NCBI RefSeq assembly: GCF_001949125.1
Contig: NZ_MSTI01000066.1
Span: 93,478 to 157,477 of the forward strand
Source: Deinococcus marmoris
Lineage (GTDB): Bacteria > Deinococcota > Deinococci > Deinococcales > Deinococcaceae
DNA: 64,000 nt
Direction: 5' to 3'
Part shown: positions 26,448 through 35,544 of the stretch, in pieces
Layout: every line of letters begins with the position of its first letter
Position numbering within the stretch: the first letter of the stretch is position 1
Made by a program: the position numbers and the translations under genes
The notes under the pieces: model-generated
Told to the model about the DNA's origin: nothing
What the model saw: the letters and a program-made list of their open reading frames with translations, nothing else
Databases searched by the model: none

Positions 26448-26852
26448 TTACGGGGCCTGAGTAGGCGCAGCGCCACCAACGCCACCAGGTCGCCGGTAAG
26501 CCGCCAGTGCCGCATCCTTGACTTCCTGCACCATCAGGGGGAAAGTGCCCAGGATGTGGGTGAATTCGGATTCGCTCAGGCCGTACAGGTGGGCCACGCG
26601 CCCGTCGAGTTCAGCGCGTAGGGTGGCCCGGCCCACGCTATCGGTCACGCCGTCCACCACGCCGCGCAGGCCCGCTGCCTGGGCCAGCGCATCAAATTCC
26701 GGCGCGGTGCAGATCAGCCGCGCCGCCGCCTGAACGATGGGTTGAAAGTCGGGATGTGAGGGGATGAGGCGGGGAACTGGGGTTTGATACGGGCTCCGAT
26801 TAAAGAGTGTTGAAAACACCCATAATCCGAGCGGGAGGAGCAGCGTCCTCAT
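26448..26852 (-). pseudogene. remnant of restriction-modification enzyme C-terminus joined to a dispersed repeat
   Basis: 134-codon frame. Residues about 30-125 read like the C-terminal end of large type IIG/Eco57I-type restriction-methyltransferases: RLICTAPEFDALA, then RATLRAELDGRVAHLYGLSE and FTHILGTFPLMVQEVKDAA, a motif normally found after 800 or more residues. The first 20 or so codons lie within a dispersed repeat copy (26786-26961), so the large catalytic part is gone and the start is accidental. Expression is doubtful. The family call is from memory of the conserved tail. Confidence 0.65.
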
Positions 26853-26961
26853 GGGCGTCTATTCGCGACGATGGCGAGAAGGAGAAAAAACGTTGCCGGA
26901 CGTGGAGTGTAGGAATCGGCGCTGTCCCGATTCCTACACGAAACAAACGGAATCCGTATGA
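26786..26961 (+). repeat. dispersed repeat, copy A (176 bases)
   Basis: Begins GATACGGGCTCCGATT and ends GACGG-like AACGGAATCCGTATGA. Inside are GTGTTGAAAACACC (hairpin), a GAGAAGGAGAAAAAACG box, and GGAATCGGCGCTGTCCCGATTCC (stem-loop with GGAATCGG/CCGATTCC). Compared with copy C it has about 36 extra bases before the GGAG box. The element resembles the small noncoding repeats of Deinococcus genomes. Confidence 0.8.
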
Positions 26962-27081
26962 GTCATGGAAAAACCTCCGGGGGAATGGAACAAGAAGTGG
27001 ATGTGCTTTGAGTGTTCGCTTTCCATCGTGCAGGGCGGCTTGTTAAGCCCCTGTAAAGCGGCGCCTTCCCTCAACGCTGGC

Positions 27082-29433
27082 TTAAGACGGCGCAGACTGA
27101 GCAGGTGTGGGTGCAGCCCGTGCAAACTTCACCCGGTTCAGCGACAGCGCGTTCAGAGTCACGATGACGGTGCTGGCGCTCATCAGCAGGGCCGCCCACT
27201 CCGGGCGCAGCAGGGTGCCCAGCGACGGGTACAGCACCCCGGCGGCGAAGGGGATGGCCAGCAAGTTGTACCCGGCAGCCCAGAACAGGTTTTGCTTGAT
27301 CTTGCCGCGCACCTGCCGGGCCAGCGTGATGGCCCCGGCGACACTGGCCGGATCGCTGCGGACCAGCACCACGTCCGCCGTCTCCACGGCCACATCCGTC
27401 CCTGCGCCGATGGCGATGCCCACATCCGCCTGTGCGAGCGCGGGCGCGTCGTTCACGCCGTCGCCGATCATGGCCACCTTGCGGCCGCCCTCCTGAAGCT
27501 TTTTGACCTGAGCGGATTTCTCTTCCGGCAGCACGTCGGCGATCACCGTATCCAGGCCCAGCTCACGGGCCACCGCCCCCGCTGTGCGGGCATTGTCCCC
27601 GGTGAGCATCACGGTCTGAATGCCCAGTTCATGCAGGGCCTGAACGGCGATTCTTGCCGAGGGCCGCACCCGGTCCGATACCGCCACGACGCCTAGGGGC
27701 TGACCGTCAGCGGCGACGAACATGGCGGTCTTGCCGTCCGCTGCCAGAGTCTCGGCCTCTTGTACCAGAATCCCGAGCGCCACGTTCTCCCCATCCATCA
27801 GCTTGCGGTTGCCGATCAGGACGCGCTTGCCGTCTACTCCAGCGATCACGCCCTGCCCCGGCACCGAGTCGAAATCCTGTGCCTCACTCAGTGCTATGCC
27901 CCTTTCTTTCGCTCCGGCGACGATGGCCGCCGCCAGCGGGTGCTGCGAGGGCTGATCGGCAGAGGCGGCCAGGCGCAGCAACTCGGTTTTGTCCACGCCA
28001 TTTGCGGGCCGCAGATCGGTCAGGGCGGGTTTGCCCTCGGTCAGCGTGCCCGTCTTATCAAAGACCACTGTGTCGATGCTGGCGGTGGCCTCCAGCGCGC
28101 CCGCATTCTTGAACAGCACCCCCTCTTTGGCCCCCTTACCCACGCCCACGGTAATAGCGGTGGGGGTTGCCAGCGCCAGCGCGTCCGGGCAGGCAATCAC
28201 GATGGCCGAGACTGCGGCGGTGAGCGCAAAGACCACGCTCTGACCCAGCAGGGTCCAGACGATAAAAGCCAGCAGGCCGCTGCCGATGGCCACGAACACC
28301 AGGTACTTGCCTGCCGTGTCGGCCAGCCGCTGGGCGGGCGCTTTGCTAGCCTGGGCATTCTGCACCAGGGACACGATGCGGCTCAGGGCCGTGTCGGCAC
28401 CCACAGCCGTGGCCCGCACCTGAAAAGCCCCGGTCTGGTTGACGGTGCCGCCGGTGACGCGGTCCCCCGCCGCTTTCCCCACAGGCAGCGGCTCGCCGCT
28501 GACCATGCTCTCGTCCACGTAACTCTGTCCCGCCATCACTTCGCCGTCCACAGGCACGCGGTCCCCGGGGCGCACGGCCAGAAGGTCACCCACGACAACC
28601 TGCGCGACCGGCACTTCTACTTCCTGTCCGTCCCGGACCACCCGGGCGGTATCGGGGGCCAGTTTCAGCAGGGCTTCTACCGCGCGCCCAGTGGCAAAGC
28701 GCGAGCGCATCTCCAGCCAGTGGCCGATCAGCGAGAACGTGGTCAGCATCGCGGCGGCCTCGAAAAAGACGTCTTGCGAGCCCAGAAACACCGTGGCCCA
28801 CACCGAATAGACGTACGAGACCAGGATGCCCAGGGCGATCAGGGTCATCATGTTGGCCTCGCCCCGCCGCAAGGCCCGCCAGGCGGCGGAGATGAACGGC
28901 CAGCCGCCCCACCACACCACGGGCGTCGCCAGGATCAGGCCGAACCAGGCCATGTCCAGCCCGAACGGCGGCGCGGCGCGGAAGCCCACCACCGCGCCAA
29001 TCGGGGAGAACAGCACGATGGGAACGGTCAGGATCAGCGAGACCACGAAGCGGCGCAGCATGTCGGCCACCATCGCCTCGCCGTGACCTGCATGCTCGTC
29101 GTGTCCGGCGTGGGCGTCCTCGTGCTGGGTGGGGTCATGCGGAGCAGTTTCCGCTGGATGGCCAGGCTGAACCTTTGACGGCGCGCAGTCCTGGCAAGCA
29201 CAGTCGTAGCCCGCCGCATGCAGCCGCTCTTTCAGAGCAGCCTCAGTGACGACGGCAGGATCGTATTCCAGGTGGGCGACGCCGCGCGTGCGGTCCAGGT
29301 GGGCGTGGTGGACACCGGGGGTCTGGGCCAGATCGTATTCCAGGCCCGCGTACTCGCCTGCATCGAAGCAGTTTTTGAACTGCACTTCGAGGACTCGGCT
29401 GGGTGACGCCGCTGGGTGCTGGTGCTGGGTCAT
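27082..29433 (-). CDS. copA: copper-exporting P-type ATPase, CPD-motif variant
   Basis: 783 residues from the ATG at 29433, which has GGAGG seven bases upstream. A heavy-metal-associated fold spans residues 1-75 but lacks CxxC (reads [10 protein letters not shown]) and ends in a CxCxxC cluster (DCACQDC). A His-rich linker ([16 protein letters not shown]) follows, then the P1B-type core: actuator SGEPLPVGK, membrane metal site [12 protein letters not shown] (CPD, residues 415-417, where CPC is usual), phosphorylation aspartate D459 in [15 protein letters not shown] and [10 protein letters not shown]. With cueP upstream a copper role is likely, but CPD and the His-rich linker could shift the metal to Cu(II), silver or another ion. 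Confidence 0.88.
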   Translation of the reverse strand: MTQHQHPAASPSRVLEVQFKNCFDAGEYAGLEYDLAQTPGVHHAHLDRTRGVAHLEYDPAVVTEAALKERLHAAGYDCACQDCAPSKVQPGHPAETAPHDPTQHEDAHAGHDEHAGHGEAMVADMLRRFVVSLILTVPIVLFSPIGAVVGFRAAPPFGLDMAWFGLILATPVVWWGGWPFISAAWRALRRGEANMMTLIALGILVSYVYSVWATVFLGSQDVFFEAAAMLTTFSLIGHWLEMRSRFATGRAVEALLKLAPDTARVVRDGQEVEVPVAQVVVGDLLAVRPGDRVPVDGEVMAGQSYVDESMVSGEPLPVGKAAGDRVTGGTVNQTGAFQVRATAVGADTALSRIVSLVQNAQASKAPAQRLADTAGKYLVFVAIGSGLLAFIVWTLLGQSVVFALTAAVSAIVIACPDALALATPTAITVGVGKGAKEGVLFKNAGALEATASIDTVVFDKTGTLTEGKPALTDLRPANGVDKTELLRLAASADQPSQHPLAAAIVAGAKERGIALSEAQDFDSVPGQGVIAGVDGKRVLIGNRKLMDGENVALGILVQEAETLAADGKTAMFVAADGQPLGVVAVSDRVRPSARIAVQALHELGIQTVMLTGDNARTAGAVARELGLDTVIADVLPEEKSAQVKKLQEGGRKVAMIGDGVNDAPALAQADVGIAIGAGTDVAVETADVVLVRSDPASVAGAITLARQVRGKIKQNLFWAAGYNLLAIPFAAGVLYPSLGTLLRPEWAALLMSASTVIVTLNALSLNRVKFARAAPTPAQSAPS

Positions 29434-29565
29434 GGGTGAACCTCCGCAGGCGTGAGCCTCACCTGGCAGGCTAGAGACCAAGTGTTCAGCTTGTGTTCAG
29501 TGCCCCGTGGTGAGCGCTGCTCCAACGGCGACTGTCGGGAGGTTCTATGCTGACCTGCTCCCCAG

Positions 29566-30099
29566 CTACTGCAACCGCAGCGTGGTGATGCAGGTGTCAC
29601 TGTCTGCGTGCGTGGTCAATACGCCTGTCGTGGTCTTTTCGCCCATTTTCAGGGACACCCGGTAGGTCTGGTTGCGGTCCAGCCACAACTCCAGAAAGCC
29701 GTTGGGGAGGGTCTTCATGGTTTTGTTCATGACCGTTTTCCCGGCCTGATTTTTGACCACGACGTTGATGGACTTCTTCACGAGCTCACCCTGGCAGCCA
29801 GACATGAAGTGCGTCTTGCAGGGATGGGTCTGATTCACGTAGGGGGCGATGGCCACCACCATCTGCTTGGTGGGCAGGACCACGCTGCGCTGCTTGCCGT
29901 CGGGGAACTTGAACACCACCGCCGCGCTGGTCACGTAACTCTGCAGCCCGCCGGCGCCGCGCCACTGGTTCGCCTGCGCCAGGGCCTGCTGCGGCGTCAG
30001 GCCCCCCAGTTGGGCGGCGCTGGGGGTGGCTGGCAGCGCGGTGGCCAGCAGCGCTGCGCTGCCCAGGATGGAAAGAAGCGTGACCACCGGTGTGTTCAT
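29566..30099 (-). CDS. cueP: CueP family periplasmic metal-binding protein
   Basis: 177 residues from the ATG at 30099. A signal peptide (LLSILGSAALLATALPATPSAA) precedes a domain with VAIAPYVNQTHPCKTHFMSG, then CQGELV, LPNGFLELWLDR and a final DSDTCITTLRLQ. These three cysteine sites are the mark of the CueP family, which binds copper in the periplasm of Salmonella. It is 132 bases upstream of copA on the same strand and probably heads a copper-resistance operon. The direct repeat TGTTCAG-cttg-TGTTCAG near 29480 in the gap could be regulatory. Confidence 0.85.
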   Translation of the reverse strand: MNTPVVTLLSILGSAALLATALPATPSAAQLGGLTPQQALAQANQWRGAGGLQSYVTSAAVVFKFPDGKQRSVVLPTKQMVVAIAPYVNQTHPCKTHFMSGCQGELVKKSINVVVKNQAGKTVMNKTMKTLPNGFLELWLDRNQTYRVSLKMGEKTTTGVLTTHADSDTCITTLRLQ

Positions 30100-30145
30100 G
30101 CTGATGACCCTAGCGGCTCTCTGTTCAACTTTGGTAAAGCGTGGG

Positions 30146-30177
30146 CCACTCTGGGAGCGCCACTCTGGGAGCGCCAC
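30146..30177. repeat. 14-base tandem repeat
   Basis: CCACTCTGGGAGCG occurs twice in tandem (30146-30159, 30160-30173) followed by CCAC, in the cueP leader. Confidence 0.6.
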
Positions 30178-30330
30178 ACTGTGCAGCAAGTGCCATACCC
30201 AGTTTGTCGTTCAGCATCTGGGGGCCTCATCTGGCGAAGGCCCAGGCTCTGTCCAACTTGAACGCGAACTTTTCGACGCAGAAGGGCAGGCGGGCATGCA
30301 GTGTCGTGCTGCCATCCGTAAGGCCATCAG

Positions 30331-30360
30331 TTGGGGTTCTGGCCCGAGAACGTCTATTAT
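30331..30360 (+). promoter_or_regulatory. candidate promoter of recombinase gene
   Basis: TTGGGG (30331-30336), 18-base spacer, TATTAT (30355-30360). The rest of the 328-base gap 30100-30427 holds no gene that I can support. Confidence 0.45.
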
Positions 30361-30427
30361 CGGCGCAAGACACTCTACAGAGCGGCCATGCTTATCTGGC
30401 ATTCTCCTCCCTTAAGGAGCCAGACCT

Positions 30428-31372
30428 ATGGCTGAACTTGCCCCCGGCGCTTGCCAGCCTGCTCCTCTGCGTGAATCGAAACGCCTGTCCAGTCCACTGT
30501 CGTCAACAGCGCTGAGAGTCACCGGCGCGTTCGGAAACCACCTGCACGCTCTGAAAACGCTCAGCGAGAGCACAATGCGCGCCTATCTGAGCGACGTCCG
30601 ACACTTTGCCTGCTGGTTTGAAACGGACCTGGAAGGCCGGATGTTCGAACCCAACCACATCAGCACGCCAGCGCTGACCCGCTACCTGACCCACCTTGAG
30701 TTGCTCAGGCTTCAACCAGCCAGCATCAACCGTGCCGTGGTGGCACTCAAACGCTTCTGCGGCTGGGCGCAGCAGACCGGGCTGGCTTCAGGTGACCCGG
30801 CCCGGAACGTGCGCTTCATGCGGCTGGTGCCCACAACTCCACAGGGCCTGAACGATCTGGAGGAGGGGGCGCTGGTCCGCAGCGTGACCCGGCACGGCTC
30901 CCTGAGAGACCAGGCCATCGTGGTGGTGATGCTGCACACTGGCCTCCGGGCTGGGGAGACCTGTCAGCTTGAGGGGCGAGACCTGATCCTCGAAGCTGAG
31001 AAGGGTACGCTGCGGGTGACGGGCCGGGGCCAGAGAGTGCGGGATGTGGCCCTTGACGCCGCCGCCCGCGCAGCCATCAGGAGGTATCACCCGGCGCTGC
31101 CCGGGCCATCGGCCCGCCTCTTTCCTTCCACCCGGCAGGGCGCGGCGCTGTCTCCGCGTGCCCTGGGTGACCTGATCCGCAAATATGCCCGGTTGGCGGG
31201 CCTGGAGATCAGCGCACATGATCTGCGGCACCGCTTCGGCTCTGTCATGGCCCGGCAGGTGCCGCTGCGCCGGCTGGCTCAGATCATGGGACACGACTCG
31301 CTGAAGACCACCGCCCTGTATACCCGGGCCAGTGCAAGCGCCCTTCAGGCTGAAGTCGAGGAGATCGCGTGA
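30428..31372 (+). CDS. tyrosine recombinase/integrase
   Basis: 314 residues. The N-terminal SAM-like core-binding domain (SESTMRAYLSDVRHFACWF) precedes the catalytic domain with the first Arg in MLHTGLRAGETCQL, the HxxR in SAHDLRHRFGS, the GHDSLKTTALYTR segment with the nucleophilic Tyr. All active-site residues are present. It resembles XerC/D-like and integron-type recombinases rather than large phage integrases. AAGGAG lies eight bases before the ATG. It is 24 bases upstream of the GGDEF/EAL gene and likely co-transcribed. Its target site was not found. Confidence 0.9.
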   Translation: MAELAPGACQPAPLRESKRLSSPLSSTALRVTGAFGNHLHALKTLSESTMRAYLSDVRHFACWFETDLEGRMFEPNHISTPALTRYLTHLELLRLQPASINRAVVALKRFCGWAQQTGLASGDPARNVRFMRLVPTTPQGLNDLEEGALVRSVTRHGSLRDQAIVVVMLHTGLRAGETCQLEGRDLILEAEKGTLRVTGRGQRVRDVALDAAARAAIRRYHPALPGPSARLFPSTRQGAALSPRALGDLIRKYARLAGLEISAHDLRHRFGSVMARQVPLRRLAQIMGHDSLKTTALYTRASASALQAEVEEIA

Positions 31373-31396
31373 CGCTGACCAGTCCTCAAGGAACAG

Positions 31397-34366
31397 ATGT
31401 CTGATTATCACTATCCGAGAAAGCCTGCCTCCGCAGAGGAGGCCGCCCAGAGCGCGGCCGCCTTGATCGGACATCTTCAACAGGTGACTGAAACTCTCGC
31501 GGCCACATCGTCGGAGGAAGACGTCTTCCGCGTCATTCTCCATCCGGCCCTGGAGGCCCTGGGGGCCGAAGCAGGCACGGTCTTACTGCTGGAGACAGGC
31601 CAGCTCCGGGCCGTCGCCACCGCCGGTCAGGAAGACGTGGTTTCCCTCTGGCAGGACGGCCCCCTCAGCATGAACACGCCCACCGCCGACGTGATCAACC
31701 GTCAGTCACCCCTGTTTTTCGGGCACTCGGACGAATTGCTGGCCGACTATCCGGCACTGGAAAAACGGACTGGGGGGCGGGCCACCGTGGCGAACGCCGT
31801 GCTGCCGATGGTTCTGGAAGGGCGGGCGCTGGGCGTGGTGGTGCTGGATTTCCTGCAAGCCCACGACTTTCTGGAGGTGGAACGGCGCTTTCTGCGGGTG
31901 CTGTGTGGCCAGTGCGCCGTCGCGCTGGGCCGCATCCGCCAGCTCCAGGAACAGGAACAACTCGTTCTGGAGCGGACAGTGGCCCTGAGCGCCTTCGCGG
32001 CCCTGACCGAGGCGGTGGGCAGCGAGACGGATCTGCGGGTCCTCGCCCGGCAAGCGGTGGAAGTCTTGCAGAGCTACCTGCCCGAACTGAGAGTGGTCTA
32101 CGGCGAACTTGAACAGGGGCGGTGGGAGGCCAGAGTCGTGTCGGACAACGTCACCCTGGAAGCTGCGACGGCTGCGCGCTCTGGATATGCCTTCGGTACA
32201 CCCACCCTGTTGCAGGCGGTGCAGGCCAGGAATTGCACTTTCATTGACGGGTTCGATGCGGTGGAAGCAGGGTTCTCGCACGCAGCAGTTCACGGCGCTG
32301 TGGCCTTTTATCCGTATTTCCAGGCTGGACAGCCTTCCTCGGTCCTGGTGGTCGGCACGCAGCAGACCCGGCGCTGGACGGACGCGGACCGGGCGATGAT
32401 CAGTGCCGTGGGCCGCAGCCTGGGTCTGGCGATGGAACGTGCCGAGACCAGCCGGCGACTGCGCGAGCGGAGCAGCGAACTCGCCGCCCGCACCCGCGCG
32501 CTGGAGGGCTTCTCCAGCATTACGCGGACGCTCACTCCTGGCAGTGACCCTTACCCGCTGATCCGGCAGGCCGAGGAACTGGTGCTCTCGATGCTGCCTG
32601 AGGGGTACGCCCACTACTACGAACTGACCGGGGGGCGCTGGGTCGGGCGGGTGCAGACGGGCGATATGCGCAGTGCGGCACTTCAGGCGCTGGTGAAACG
32701 CGGCTTCGAGTTCGAGCGGGCCCAGAGCCTGTTCATTCCCTGGACGACGCGCCAGCCGCTGTATCAGAACGAGTATGTGCGTAGGGGTGAACAGGACAAT
32801 GATACTCATCTGGTGGCGCATTTCCAGAGCGTCGCCAGCCTGCCGGTGCTGATGAATGCCCAGCCGGTCGGGATCATGGTCTTTGTGCTGTTCACACCCA
32901 GAAAGTGGTCCCGCACCGACAAGGCCGTGATGGAAACCACCGTCCGCAGTCTGGGGTTGACTCTGGAACGGACGGAGTACGCCCGCCAGAAGGAGGCGCA
33001 GTCCCTCGCGGTGCTCGAAGCCCGCAGCCGCGCCGAACAGGCCGTGCTGGAAGCGGAGCGGCAACGCTCCCAGGCCGAGACCATGACCCATCTGGCCCAC
33101 CATGACGCCCTGACGGGACTGCCTAACCGCGCCGGACTGATTGCAAGGTTGACGGAGGCCATCTCGGCCTGCACGCCGTTTGCCCTGTTCTATCTGGACC
33201 TGGACGGTTTTAAGGCCGTCAACGACACCCTGGGGCACCATGCCGGAGACGCGCTGCTGATCCAGATCACGTCCGTGCTACGCCGTGAGGTGATGTTGAC
33301 GGACGGACACGAACAGGTGCTGGCCCGGATCGGCGGCGACGAGTTCACGGTCATGGTGGGCGGGGTGCTGGACGAGGACCGGTCGGCCGCCCTCGCCCTG
33401 GGGATGTGCAGCGCTCTGGATCAGCCTTTCCAGGTGGCCGGGCAGACGGTGTTCGTGACTGCCTCGACCGGGATCGCGGTGTTTCCAGGAGACGGGCAGA
33501 CCCCGGAAGACCTGCTGAAAAATGCCGACCTGGCGATGTATCAGGTCAAGCGTGAGAGCAAGAACGGCTGGCGGCACTACCGGCCGGGCATGAATGAGGA
33601 AGCGCGGACCCGCCTGCAACTGGCGAGCGGACTGAGGGGCGCGCTGGGACGCGACGAGTTTCAGGTCCACTACCAGCCGCAGGTCGATCTGGAGAGCGGC
33701 GAGGTGAGGTGTCTGGAGGCCCTGCTGCGCTGGTTCCCGGCGGGCGGCGAGGTGGTGTCGCCGGCCCAGTTCATCCCGGCGGCGGAGGCGTCTGGCCTCA
33801 TCATTTCTATCGGTCAGTGGGTGTTGGACACCGCCTGCGCCCAGCTCGCCGTCTGGCGCAAGGACGGTTTTCCCGGCCTGAGGATCGCGGTCAACGTCTC
33901 ACCGGTGCAGTTCGCGCGTCCAGATTTCGTGGAAGTGGTGCAGGTTGCGCTGGACCGGGCCGGGCTGGAGGCGGGTGCCCTGGAACTCGAGTTGACCGAG
34001 CGGGGGGTGCTGGCAGACCTCCCCGGGGTCCTCGAACAGTTCAGGGCCTTGCGGCGGCTGGGCGTCCAGATCGCTCTGGACGACTTTGGAGCAGGTGAAG
34101 CCCATCTCGGACGCCTGCTGCACCTGCCATTCGATGTGCTCAAGCTCGACCGGAACCTGATCGTCACCCTCGACGAACAACCAGAAGCCCAGCGGTTCAT
34201 GAGCGCTTTGCAAGTCTTCGCGTCGAGTCTGGACCTTGAACTGGTTGCGGAGGGCATCGAAACCCCGGCGCAACTGGAGGCGGTGCGCACCCTGGGTTGC
34301 CACCGTGCCCAGGGTTACCTGCTGGGACGCCCGGTAGCAGTCTGGCCGTCCCCAGACGAGGAGTAA
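31397..34366 (+). CDS. GAF-GGDEF-EAL cyclic-di-GMP enzyme
   Basis: 989 residues. Three GAF-type sensor modules at about residues 25-180, 200-345 and 370-530 are followed by a GGDEF domain (HHDALTGLPNR at 570, RIGGDEF at 645) and an EAL domain from about 740. The EAL catalytic set appears complete: EALLRW, NVSPVQF, ELTERGV, LDDFGAG, LKLDRNL and AEGIETPAQ. Both synthesis and breakdown of cyclic-di-GMP are therefore possible, with signal input through the GAF modules. No membrane segment is seen, so it is cytosolic. Confidence 0.93.
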   Translation: MSDYHYPRKPASAEEAAQSAAALIGHLQQVTETLAATSSEEDVFRVILHPALEALGAEAGTVLLLETGQLRAVATAGQEDVVSLWQDGPLSMNTPTADVINRQSPLFFGHSDELLADYPALEKRTGGRATVANAVLPMVLEGRALGVVVLDFLQAHDFLEVERRFLRVLCGQCAVALGRIRQLQEQEQLVLERTVALSAFAALTEAVGSETDLRVLARQAVEVLQSYLPELRVVYGELEQGRWEARVVSDNVTLEAATAARSGYAFGTPTLLQAVQARNCTFIDGFDAVEAGFSHAAVHGAVAFYPYFQAGQPSSVLVVGTQQTRRWTDADRAMISAVGRSLGLAMERAETSRRLRERSSELAARTRALEGFSSITRTLTPGSDPYPLIRQAEELVLSMLPEGYAHYYELTGGRWVGRVQTGDMRSAALQALVKRGFEFERAQSLFIPWTTRQPLYQNEYVRRGEQDNDTHLVAHFQSVASLPVLMNAQPVGIMVFVLFTPRKWSRTDKAVMETTVRSLGLTLERTEYARQKEAQSLAVLEARSRAEQAVLEAERQRSQAETMTHLAHHDALTGLPNRAGLIARLTEAISACTPFALFYLDLDGFKAVNDTLGHHAGDALLIQITSVLRREVMLTDGHEQVLARIGGDEFTVMVGGVLDEDRSAALALGMCSALDQPFQVAGQTVFVTASTGIAVFPGDGQTPEDLLKNADLAMYQVKRESKNGWRHYRPGMNEEARTRLQLASGLRGALGRDEFQVHYQPQVDLESGEVRCLEALLRWFPAGGEVVSPAQFIPAAEASGLIISIGQWVLDTACAQLAVWRKDGFPGLRIAVNVSPVQFARPDFVEVVQVALDRAGLEAGALELELTERGVLADLPGVLEQFRALRRLGVQIALDDFGAGEAHLGRLLHLPFDVLKLDRNLIVTLDEQPEAQRFMSALQVFASSLDLELVAEGIETPAQLEAVRTLGCHRAQGYLLGRPVAVWPSPDEE

Positions 34367-34491
34367 AAACGAGAAGCCGTCTGGCCGTCACTTCTGGGAA
34401 ATCAGGGCAGCTTGAGGCGGTGATCCGGTTCCAGCACGCGGCCAGAAGCAAGGAGCAGTTGATGTGTTTGGTTCCACGCGGCAGAATGCCT

Positions 34492-34585
34492 GTCACACGG
34501 ATTCCGTTTGTTTCGTGCAGGAATCGGAACAGCGCCGATCCTCCACGCCACGCCCGGAACCCGCCCCTCTCTTACTCGCTTTCAG
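34492..34585 (-). repeat. dispersed repeat, copy B (partial, reversed)
   Basis: On the minus strand: CGGGTTCCGGGCGTGG, ATCGGCGCTGTTCCGATTCC and AAACAAACGGAATCCGTGTGA, equal to the second half of copies A and C. The first half is missing or decayed. Confidence 0.7.
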
Positions 34586-34899
34586 TCTGGCCCAATCGTT
34601 CCACCAAACGCGTATCGGCTCAAGGCCGCAGGAGTGACAGCGGGCGCACTGGCAGACTACAGCGCTTGCTGAGTGCGCCATCCTAGGCTGCCAACAGGAG
34701 GCTAAAGCTAACGCGTGGTACGCAGAGCCTAATCCCGGCAGACTGAAATGGGGCCGATGATGGACTGGGCGTGGAATTCATCCAGACATACCAGGAGGGA
34801 CAGCCCGCGTACCTGCATTAATGCAGACATCCGTTCAGGACAGTCCAGCCCATTCGGCGTCTGCCCTCCGCTGCCGCAGCAAGGCCACGAACACTACCG
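34586..34899. other. intergenic region with palindrome, possibly decayed
   Basis: 314 bases without a supportable gene. It contains the perfect 14-base palindrome CTGCATTAATGCAG (34813-34826). It lies between the partial repeat and the shortened end of the HD-GYP gene, so it may be the scar of an insertion or deletion. Confidence 0.4.
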
Positions 34900-35544
34900 T
34901 CAATACAGGAACTGCCGCCCAGCCTGCGCGCCGATCTCAGCTAGCGCTTCCTGCGGCGTCCACGCCTTCTTGTAGGGCCTATCGCTGATCAGCGCGTCAT
35001 AAACATCGCAGAGTGCGAGAACCCGGCCCGCCAGACTGATCTGACATCCCGCCTTGCCTGCCGGATACCCCTGACCGTCCCAGCGTTCGTGGTGATCGGC
35101 AATCACCCGCAGCGTCGTCTCAGGCACAAAACCCAGCGCGGCAGCGAACTGGACGCCACCCTCGACATGCGAGCGCATAACCGCCCATTCCGAGGCGTCC
35201 AGTGGACCCGGCTTGTACAGCACCGTGTCCGGGATTTCGATCTTGCCGACGTCGTGCAGGTACGCCCCCCAGCGCAGCGCCTGACGCTGCGACGGAGACC
35301 AGGCCAGGGCCTCGGCCATCCACCTGGCCAGTTCGGTCACCCGGTCCGTGTGGCCTTTCATCTCGCTGTCATGGGCTTCCAGCGCCTGCCCCAGCGCCCG
35401 CAGCGCCACTTCACAGGCCCCGCTGGTTTCAGGTGCAGCGGGGCGTCCAGTCAGGGAGGAGGCCAACATACCCAAGGCTACGGCTGTGGGCTTTGCCGTG
35501 GCGTTACCCAGGTGAGAAAGAGAGGGAAAACCCCGATCTGGCAT
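34900..35544 (-). CDS. HD-GYP domain phosphohydrolase, C-terminus shortened
   Basis: 214 residues. The HD motif is AYLHDVGKIEIPD, and the GYP signature is HHERWDGQGYPAGK, as in cyclic-di-GMP phosphodiesterases. Family members usually continue after QAGRQFDP for another 20 or so residues; here the frame ends GRQFLY. The active-site residues visible up to that point are present. The N-terminal 45 residues have no recognised domain. Its start abuts the end of the DUF2726 gene, so both are one operon. Together with the GGDEF/EAL protein it makes a small cyclic-di-GMP neighbourhood. Confidence 0.85.
   Translation of the reverse strand: MPDRGFPSLSHLGNATAKPTAVALGMLASSLTGRPAAPETSGACEVALRALGQALEAHDSEMKGHTDRVTELARWMAEALAWSPSQRQALRWGAYLHDVGKIEIPDTVLYKPGPLDASEWAVMRSHVEGGVQFAAALGFVPETTLRVIADHHERWDGQGYPAGKAGCQISLAGRVLALCDVYDALISDRPYKKAWTPQEALAEIGAQAGRQFLY

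Noticed and set aside
26133..31372. possible genomic island flanked by tRNA-Val and the recombinase
   Set aside because: I found no second copy of the tRNA 3' end to act as an attachment site, so a classic integrative element is not supported.
31706..33241. 511-codon minus-strand frame
   Set aside because: It lies antisense inside the GAF/GGDEF/EAL gene.
34493..34681. 62-codon minus frame with cysteine cluster (CQCARCHSCG)
   Set aside because: It overlaps a partial copy of the dispersed repeat and lacks any start signal; the cysteines are probably chance.
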